NCBI GenBank assembly: GCA_003152075.1
Contig: PLZG01000019.1
Location: 68,957 to 113,175 of the forward strand
Source of the DNA: a candidate division FCPU426 bacterium
GTDB lineage: Bacteria; Oederibacteriota; Muellerivitia; Muellerivitales; Muellerivitaceae
Direction of reading: 5' to 3'
Length of the DNA stretch: 44,219 nt
Under the pieces are notes generated by a model that was given only the letters and a program-made list of their open reading frames with translations, did not search any database and was not told where the DNA came from. The translations under genes were made by a program, and so were the position numbers. Shown here piece by piece: positions 41,501-44,219 of this stretch. The first letter of the stretch is position 1; the number at the start of each line of letters is the position of its first letter.

Positions 41501-43171
41501 AACGGGACCAACCTGATTTACGTCACCGATATGCAGCAAAACCAGGTGTTTATTTTCAATCAACAGGGCCAGACCGTCGGAAACTTGGGATCGATGTATG
41601 GCGTTACCGGCGGCAGCTACGTAGGGCAATTCCTGGCCCCCGCCGGGATCGCGGTGAACAGCGCAGCCACGACAGTGGTGGTGGTGGATCAGGTGAACCA
41701 GCGGGTGGAGGTATTCAGCCAAGCCGTCGGCCCAATCCTCCAAAATGTATCCGGGACCACGACCATCTCCCTATTGAACGGGACATTTGTGGAGCCCGTG
41801 GGAGTGGCTTTGGACTCCATTGGAAACATCTATGTGGCCGATTTTGGCACGAATTTGCTCCAGGTGTTTTATCCCAATGGGAATTTGAAGACCTCCTGGG
41901 ACGTGACCCAAGGAACCTCCCTTCAAGCCGCCGAGTTCGTGGCCGTGGGCCCCAACAACCTGGTTTACGTGTCCGATGACGAGGGAGCGGTGGGGATTTT
42001 TGACGCTCAAGGGAATATCCAGGGGGTTTTACCGGGCGGGACCTTACCCTTTAACGGCGCCGAGGGAATCGCTTTTGGGAACGGAGCGATGTATATAGCG
42101 GATCTAGGGAACTCCAGGGTTGACCAATTCCCCCTTTGTCCCCTCGGCAGCCCGATCATGACGGTGACGCCAACCTTTACTCCCGTGTGTGTTAATGGCG
42201 ATACCAATGTTGAGGGCACTCATCTTCCGACCGGATACCTTTCCGCCGTCTCTGTCACACTGACTTCTCCCGGGACCATCTCCGCTATTAATTTATATAT
42301 GCTTACCTCGGGAACCACCCATGCCAACGTCGCCCTCTATGATTCGGATTCCAGCGGCCATATCACGACGATGTTGGCGGAGTCGGGAAGCCAATTCGTC
42401 TTGAACGGATGGAACGCTTTGACCATCCCGACCCAAAGCGTATCGGCGAAGGTTTATTGGCTGGCCTTTCAGTATGACAATGGTTATTCGGCCTATGGCA
42501 GTGGAAGTATCGGTCAGTATGTCCAAATAGCCCAAGGTTATGGCGGTTGGCCCAACATGACGGGTACGGGACCCAACAACCTCATTAATGATTCCATTTA
42601 TGTTTCGATTTGCTCTTCGGGGCCGACTCCGACCAATACTCCCACTAATACGTCAACGGCTACGCCGTCGAGTACTCCTACGGGCACTCCGACTCTTTCG
42701 GCCATCAACACTCCTTCGAATACCCCAACCTCCACGCCCACCCTGACACCGTCATCCAGCCCCACGAATACTCTCACCCCCACGCCAACCCCGACCATTA
42801 CGATGACCCAAACGCAGACACCCACCCAAACGGCCAGCCCGACCCCCACTATTTCACCGACTCCCACGAACAGTCCCACCCCAGTGCCGGTCACTTCCAT
42901 TTGCCCGCCTTACCCGAACCCGGCCAAAGGAGACCAGATTTCCTGCAGAATCACGGTTTCAGGCCCTTCGGTGGTTAAATGGAAAGTTTTTACCGTCGCC
43001 CTCCGTAAGATATTTGAGGACAACCTGCAAGTAACATCAACCGATACCCTGATTTGGAACTTGAAAGACCGATGGGGAACTCCCGTGGCCAATGGGCTTT
43101 ACTTTCTCAAGGTGGATATTGAAGGTTCCCAGCCCATGACCAAGATTTTAAAAGTGATTGTGATCCATTAA
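38585..43171 (+). CDS. Giant secreted NHL-repeat protein
   Basis: 1528 residues. Signal peptide (about 20-41, 'SHAQA'); a very long run of NHL-type propeller blades ('[20 protein letters not shown]', '[20 protein letters not shown]', '[14 protein letters not shown]') from about 50 to 885; a Thr/Pro linker at about 899-910; a second propeller (about 915-1190, '[18 protein letters not shown]'); a jelly-roll-like domain (about 1201-1344, '[20 protein letters not shown]'); a Thr/Pro-rich linker (about 1347-1435); and a FlgD-like C-terminal domain (1437-1528, '[18 protein letters not shown]'). GTG start with AAGGA 8 nt upstream. Probable surface or secreted protein built like the SBBP protein at 20489. 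Confidence 0.9.
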   Translation: MKPYLKRGILNAGGYSGPPKPVLSTLMAVLFLSLPLYSHAQAIPPVPRGNPGDLWADKILGQADNGIPNYAFGQGSLAGGEPVASKIAGSSGAVCDTLHNILYCWDVANNRIMGVNLATLPPGQGVGTGAQIVLGQPDFNHTGDNGDTNWQNFPTWPAPTASTLGSLWFFQHSIEGGSTASMAVDPQGNLYVPDYFNNRVLRYDWPITSGQTASHVWGQPDFGSYWYNQTPPSNNSFNGPFYAGNLFPPTASTIGFFQGAAGGAGVAIDPWGNLWVADCTNYRVVRFPADPANNNIPQKNADVVLGQIDFTSNDGHGLGPQSAINAPNSVRVDAQGNVYVGVGPILVFRPTPNPSPGGQPTYANGQPYVLAYNQYVGNAIGLEWDAPVAAGGTGDLWATDFSNNQLVLLHFDYSSAPNQTDPPVVTPIKVLGHDLPSNGTVGNGCAGGTGTAGNPGVVVGDHNTIFTDGSGLDSTHTWLVCNPTGGVGVDASGNVYACPNEGVADLWRYPAPIPNPVAGIAHDANVMVYNPAQFGSGNYSGDVGFASPGGVAVATAGGVTQIIVGDHLRLHYWDMPAGGPSGLTNGNPETGYAGASQPYLYVGNTYGRIKSDRMGHLFAVHGGNTIEAFNLPLTSGASAILTLPTALPLLGGGNVSFNFRVDGIAVDPTGTYLWATDTINSRIFRIRNPLTSPMVDIILGQPNATATGCDGNGTYTPYGGPNGCGCTGGTVTRYVMNVPGAVVLDHNGDLFVSDYSLETQGNGRMLRWDASTLAAAAAQANTTGVVQFGNPGIPPDGLFGRTSFNALSGNIPSSGEAMNAPFEPAFNSDDSRMVVGMNGQGGFRFPVIFQNPRIGDTPIGKLQDYGPLSGSETFDDADNLYVVESNRNRVMIYYKPFDITPTPTPSITPTVIPCSQTSYLSVAQPYGIALDNLGNSYVADDSTNLLDVFNSSGAPQTPIGTGILLQPMGVAVNGTNLIYVTDMQQNQVFIFNQQGQTVGNLGSMYGVTGGSYVGQFLAPAGIAVNSAATTVVVVDQVNQRVEVFSQAVGPILQNVSGTTTISLLNGTFVEPVGVALDSIGNIYVADFGTNLLQVFYPNGNLKTSWDVTQGTSLQAAEFVAVGPNNLVYVSDDEGAVGIFDAQGNIQGVLPGGTLPFNGAEGIAFGNGAMYIADLGNSRVDQFPLCPLGSPIMTVTPTFTPVCVNGDTNVEGTHLPTGYLSAVSVTLTSPGTISAINLYMLTSGTTHANVALYDSDSSGHITTMLAESGSQFVLNGWNALTIPTQSVSAKVYWLAFQYDNGYSAYGSGSIGQYVQIAQGYGGWPNMTGTGPNNLINDSIYVSICSSGPTPTNTPTNTSTATPSSTPTGTPTLSAINTPSNTPTSTPTLTPSSSPTNTLTPTPTPTITMTQTQTPTQTASPTPTISPTPTNSPTPVPVTSICPPYPNPAKGDQISCRITVSGPSVVKWKVFTVALRKIFEDNLQVTSTDTLIWNLKDRWGTPVANGLYFLKVDIEGSQPMTKILKVIVIH

Positions 43172-43244
43172 TAAAATTCCGGATCATATCGTTCCTAGAC
43201 CTTCTAAAAGTTAAGGTTGGAAGGAATAAGGTTTCCGGTCCTAG

Positions 43245-43274
43245 CTGTCCACGAAGGGGACCCGGATTGGACAA
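43245..43274 (+). repeat. 30-bp palindromic repeat, copy 8
   Basis: CTGTCCA-N16-TGGACAA, with AGGGG in the centre. 46 nt before the ATG at 43321. Confidence 0.88.
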
Positions 43275-43320
43275 AGAAAAATTCCAAAAAATCATTTGAA
43301 ATACTTGAGGTGTTAAAATT

Positions 43321-43592
43321 ATGAGAATGGTTTACTTAAATTCACTGACAAGCTTTTTCTAATTCGTGGTAACTTTTGCTGTCTTTTCTTTTTTCGCGTT
43401 TCATCATTGTTAAACGCCTTGGTTTGTTTTCCTCCTTTCTGCCGGATTTGTGGGATTATTATTTTTTTCATTTTAAGTTATCTTTTTAACCCCATTTGGA
43501 CTTTAAATGAAACGGGAATTCAGAGGCGGTGGGAACCTATAAAATTACCGTTTTCTTTCCTCTTTCACCCTTGGATAATCATAGGATTTTAA
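43321..43592 (+). pseudogene. Probable membrane protein gene with early frameshift
   Basis: TGAGG lies 10 nt before an ATG at 43321, which reads 13 codons and stops. The next frame is open from 43317 to 43592 and reads 'ENGLLKFTDKLFLIRGNF', hydrophobic segments ('CGIIIFFILSYLF') and 'NPIWTLNETGIQRRWEPIKL'. Adding one G (ATGGAG for ATGAG) would restore one continuous protein of about 90 residues. Either a single-base loss or a sequencing error. No family is recognised, though the size and helices fit small membrane proteins. Confidence 0.45.
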
Positions 43593-44101
43593 GAGATGGC
43601 CTGCATGTCGAATTTCACGGCAGTCGGATGGAATCAAAACTTTCCTTAAACGGTTAAGGAAAGTTTCAAGGTAACAGCTGTTTAGTTGATAAACCTAAAA
43701 TAAAACAATGAATAAAACACCCATCAATGGCTCTAACCTTTGGATGATCTTTCCATAACATCTTATAGGTTTTCTCGTGGCCATATTTGTTGCACTTACT
43801 TATTGAAATCGTGGAAATTAAAAGTGCTTACAGTCAAACTTGTAAAACTAAAATCGATTTCAATCTCTTTTTATTTTTTTTAGTCTGATTTGAATCAACC
43901 AAAAAACTAAAACCTAATTCAGCCAGCCAGGATACTCTTCTTTATCTAATCTTTACCTGTTCAACACCCATTTTTTGGGGGATGTGAGATAAAGTTATCC
44001 AAACCAACCAGACACATTTATATACCCTTGGAAGATTTGAAGAGTTGGACAAAATTGATGAGGATGCCGGAAACCGATTGAAGTCGGTTGAGAGAGAAAT
44101 A
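43593..44101. other. AT-rich non-coding region
   Basis: No gene is supported. It contains a perfect hairpin at 43637-43666. The last 110 bases run into an open frame that may belong to the gene at the window edge. Confidence 0.45.
43637..43666. terminator. Perfect 13-bp hairpin, possible terminator
   Basis: AAACTTTCCTTAA (43637-43649) pairs exactly with TTAAGGAAAGTTT (43654-43666) around ACGG. Only a short T run follows on either strand, so termination would be weak. It lies 45 nt after the small membrane gene. Confidence 0.5.
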
Positions 44102-44219
44102 ATGTACGACGAAAAGAAGATAAAAACTGTTTCCGTTGAAGGCGAAGTTTTTTCTATTTCCTTACCTGTGGCTTCTTTTTTTTCTTTTATCCCCGATAAC
44201 TTACTTCAAGGCCGAATTT
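44102..44219 (+). CDS. Partial gene at right edge
   Basis: ATG at 44102 with GAGAGAA upstream opens a frame to the window end: 'MYDEKKIKTVSVEGEVFSIS' and 'LPVASFFSFIPDNLLQGRI'. The same frame is open back to 43988 ('HLYTLGRFEELDKIDEDAGN'), so a start further upstream (TTG 44045) is possible. No family can be named from this fragment. Confidence 0.4.
   Translation, partial: MYDEKKIKTVSVEGEVFSISLPVASFFSFIPDNLLQGRI

Noticed and set aside
34875-43274. Integron attC array
   Set aside because: The repeats are 30 bp, shorter than known attC sites (about 55 bp or more), and lack the shared GTTRRRY/RYYYAAC core boxes. No integrase is present. The cassette-like layout is kept as a finding under other models.
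34875-43274. CRISPR array
   Set aside because: Spacing between repeats is gene-sized and irregular, and the intervals are coding.
1-44219. tRNA or rRNA genes
   Set aside because: I looked for TPsiC-like GGTTCGAATC boxes with a cloverleaf; the few hits (for example near 5290) lie inside coding genes without matching arms.
43172-44219. Mobile element or transposase at the right end
   Set aside because: No transposase motifs or terminal repeats are seen; the region is AT-rich and mostly non-coding.

Overview
The window looks like a chromosomal segment from a diderm (outer-membrane-bearing) bacterium of an uncultured lineage. The evidence is a TolC-type efflux protein, OmpA and beta-barrel proteins, many lipoproteins, and giant secreted beta-propeller proteins with long Thr/Pro linkers and FlgD-like C-terminal domains. 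Housekeeping genes (typA, smc) place it on the chromosome. I cannot name the phylum from sequence alone; the Thr/Pro-linker proteins recall candidate phyla known from metagenomes, which is inference. Several genes carry single-base frameshifts, some at homopolymers, so a few breaks may be assembly errors.

Layout. 1-20 kb is ordinary and dense: a partial TolC-like gene (minus), typA, a TPR protein, and a convergent terminator. Next comes a two-gene minus operon (a membrane spermidine-synthase-like fusion and an exported PCMT-like methyltransferase), then a tandem alpha/beta-hydrolase fusion. A plus-strand run of exported proteins, a cyclic-nucleotide-binding-fold protein, an acyltransferase, smc and a TPM-domain protein follows. 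20.3-23.8 kb holds a 1076-residue SBBP-repeat protein flanked by two related palindromic repeats.

23.8-34.7 kb is accessory and partly decayed. It has a doubly frameshifted minus gene, a sigma-54 activator without its N-terminal domain and with a frameshift, and a ruined receiver domain. Among these sit two modules with the same plan: an ice-binding-like (DUF3494) lipoprotein followed by an outer-membrane beta-barrel protein (the second of OmpA type). Between the modules lie CsbD, a REC-GGDEF protein and a lipoprotein. A short orphan FtsZ-like GTPase domain closes the region.

34.8-43.6 kb is the most unusual part. Unrelated genes in one orientation are each preceded by a copy of a 30-bp palindromic repeat (TTGTCCA-N16-TGGACAA with a GC-rich centre). 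Six copies lie here and two more at 9.96 and 24.84 kb, eight in all. Seven lie 19-55 nt before a start codon with a clear Shine-Dalgarno sequence; the one at 38.35 kb precedes a 22-codon ORF. The layout resembles a cassette array or a shared 5'-UTR regulatory element. I know of no named family that matches it, and no recombinase is visible in the window.
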